A model generated the notes under the pieces. That model was not told the origin of the DNA and made no database searches. It saw nothing but the letters and a program-made list of their open reading frames with translations. The position numbers and the translations under genes were made by a program. Shown here piece after piece: positions 5,996-7,300 of a stretch of 7,300 bases of DNA. This DNA is from an uncultured Eubacteriales bacterium (GTDB taxonomy: Bacteria > Bacillota > Clostridia > Oscillospirales > CAG-272). The stretch's first letter is position 1, and each line of letters opens with the position of its first letter. The stretch covers positions 1 to 7,300 of the forward strand of contig CAKSUH010000076.1 in the NCBI GenBank assembly GCA_934500855.1. The letters are read 5' to 3'.

Positions 5996-7252
5996 ATGAA
6001 AATCAGATTTTTATCCCTCGCCCTGTGCCTCTGTCTGCTGATCGGCGCGGCACTCCCCCTCGTGTCCTGCAAGAAGGACGAAGGGACGCCGCCCGAAGGG
6101 ACCTATACCCGCATGACCGTTGACATCAACCCGAGCGTGGAATTCATGGTCGACGACCAAAACAAGGTCGTATCGGTCACCGCGCTGAACGATGACGGCA
6201 GCATTCTCATTGCGGGCGAAGCCTTTGTCGGCAAAACGCCCGAGGAAGCGACCCAACTGGTGGTCAGCCTCGCAACCGACGCAGGCTACCTTGTCAAGGG
6301 CGAAATCCACGCCGAAAACACCGATGAAGGACAGAAAATCGAGATCTCGGTTTCCGGCAACTCGGAGTATGCCAAAGAGTTGGCAAAGAATGTGAAGTCG
6401 GATGTGGAAAAGTACCTCAAGGACAACAAAATCACCGCCACGGTGGAATCCGTCAAGGCAAAAACGCTGGACGAACTGCGCAAGGTTGTGATTGCGGACG
6501 GTCTGTTCACCGAGGACGAAGTGAAGAACATGACCGAGGAGCAGCTTTACAAGGCTCTTGCGGCGGGTCGGATTGAGACTGCCGAGCTTCTGACTGCCGA
6601 GATGCGCGAGGCTTACTACCGCGCGAAGGATTACAAGATTTCGTTTGTGGAAAAGCAGACAACGGCTGACATCATCAGCGGCATGGGCGCGGCTTACAAA
6701 GCAATGGTCAGCGGTTATTCCGCGGCGCTTTCTACCTACAGTGCATCGATCGACGCGCTGGACAATCTGCGCTATGAACTGCTGGTCTCCCCCGATTCGG
6801 CTTACCAGAAAGCACTCGAAAACCTGCGCGATGCAAAAGAGGATCTGCTGAAAGAAAAGAAACTGGTTTTCTCCGTCAAGGATGGCGACAAAACCTACGC
6901 CGAAATTACCGCTTCCTTCAAGCTGAGCGAGGAGCGCTACAACCAAGCCCTCAAAGCTGTTGAAGATGCGGGTGCCGCCGCAAACAAGGCACTGGAGCAG
7001 CTGGTTGCCGCTCTGCGTTCGGTTGAAACGCAGCTCAAGGCTCTGGAAGCAAAGCTTCTTGAAAACGAGGACATTTCCAAAAAGCTGACCGAGGAGGCAC
7101 AGAAGCTGGAGGATTCCGTCAACGCCGCGAAAGACGGCTTCTTTGCGGAATTCGAGAAGGCTCACAAGGCCGACATTGAAAACGCCGAGGCGGCTCTGAA
7201 AGCCAAAAAGCAAGAGCTGATTGCCGCGGCGAAGGGACAGGACAAAGAGTAA
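5996..7252 (+). CDS. Lipoprotein with RsgI/SEAL-like domain and long coiled coil
   Basis: 418 residues. MKIRFLSLALCLCLLIGAALPLVSC is a lipoprotein signal peptide with lipobox LVSC, lipid-modified at Cys25. Residues about 36-150 match the extracellular domain of the anti-sigma factor RsgI: MTVDINPSVEFMVDDQNKVV, then TALNDDG, a helix TPEEATQLVVSLATDAGYL, then IEISVSGNSEYAKEL and VEKYLKDNKITATV. N45-P46-S47 is the site where RsgI SEAL domains are reported to self-cleave. The cytoplasmic sigma-binding segment and transmembrane helix of RsgI are absent; the domain is tied to the outer face of the membrane by lipid. Residues about 265-290 and 310-412 are charged, alanine/leucine-rich and predicted coiled coil. 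The ATG has AAAGGAG, spacer 6. The gene has its own promoter and no visible sigma partner. It may be an envelope sensor or a structural lipoprotein; function is not established. Confidence 0.78.
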   Translation: MKIRFLSLALCLCLLIGAALPLVSCKKDEGTPPEGTYTRMTVDINPSVEFMVDDQNKVVSVTALNDDGSILIAGEAFVGKTPEEATQLVVSLATDAGYLVKGEIHAENTDEGQKIEISVSGNSEYAKELAKNVKSDVEKYLKDNKITATVESVKAKTLDELRKVVIADGLFTEDEVKNMTEEQLYKALAAGRIETAELLTAEMREAYYRAKDYKISFVEKQTTADIISGMGAAYKAMVSGYSAALSTYSASIDALDNLRYELLVSPDSAYQKALENLRDAKEDLLKEKKLVFSVKDGDKTYAEITASFKLSEERYNQALKAVEDAGAAANKALEQLVAALRSVETQLKALEAKLLENEDISKKLTEEAQKLEDSVNAAKDGFFAEFEKAHKADIENAEAALKAKKQELIAAAKGQDKE

Positions 7253-7253
7253 A

Positions 7254-7300
7254 GGGAAAGACCTTGGAAGGAAAGACCTTGGAGGGAAAGACCTTGGAGG
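7254..7300 (+). repeat. 15-bp tandem repeat, at least 3 copies, running off the window
   Basis: Units GGGAAAGACCTTGGA (7254-7268), AGGAAAGACCTTGGA (7269-7283) and GGGAAAGACCTTGGA (7284-7298) are followed by GG, the start of a fourth. Only the first base of the unit varies. The array begins one base after the lipoprotein stop codon. As the unit is a multiple of three and contains no stop in any frame, all six frames stay open, with pentapeptides such as GKTLE, RERPW and GKDLG on the plus strand and SKVFP, LQGLS and PPRSF on the minus strand. The total array length is unknown, and no terminator for the lipoprotein gene is visible before it. Confidence 0.95.

Noticed and set aside
6011..7213. 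400-codon minus-strand frame
   Set aside because: Codon-aligned antisense to the lipoprotein gene, which has a signal peptide, promoter and ribosome-binding site of its own.
7254..7300. CRISPR array
   Set aside because: Units are 15 bp and contiguous, with no spacers.

Overview
The window looks like a chromosomal segment of a fairly GC-rich Gram-positive anaerobe of the Clostridia type (Bacillota). This is inferred from a RpoB that lacks the ~100-residue insert found before the active-site lysines in E. coli, a PTS_EIIC_2/PfoR-type membrane protein, an RsgI-like extracellular domain, strong purine-rich Shine-Dalgarno sites, and sigma-A promoters with 17-bp spacers. No species can be named from sequence alone.

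Layout. Positions 1-3118 (minus strand) hold the first 1039 codons of rpoB; the C-terminus lies outside the window. Positions 3119-3679 are a 561-bp divergent intergenic region. It contains a near-consensus minus-strand promoter for rpoB with a ~190-nt structured leader, an A-tract-rich stretch, and a plus-strand promoter plus leader hairpin for rpsT (ribosomal protein S20, 3680-3943). An intrinsic terminator follows rpsT. A new promoter (4090-4118) then drives a probable two-gene unit: an orphan EIIC-like membrane protein (4146-5198) and a two-helix membrane protein with a PH-like domain (5262-5858). That unit ends in a bipartite hairpin terminator whose 3' half also carries the -35 and -10 of the next gene. 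This last gene (5996-7252) encodes a lipoprotein with an RsgI/SEAL-like domain containing the Asn-Pro-Ser motif and a long coiled coil. One base after its stop codon a 15-bp tandem repeat begins and runs off the window edge.

How the parts relate. rpoB and rpsT are housekeeping genes fired in opposite directions from one control region. rpoB is therefore the first gene of its transcript here, not the distal part of a rplKAJL-rpoBC operon. The three downstream genes are envelope proteins; the EIIC-like/PH pair is probably one operon and the lipoprotein is separately controlled. No sigma-I gene, no PTS EIIA/EIIB and no mobile element is visible. I see no clear undescribed multi-gene system. The most unusual items are the lipid-anchored SEAL-like protein, the fused terminator-promoter in front of it, and the 15-bp repeat that is open in all six frames.
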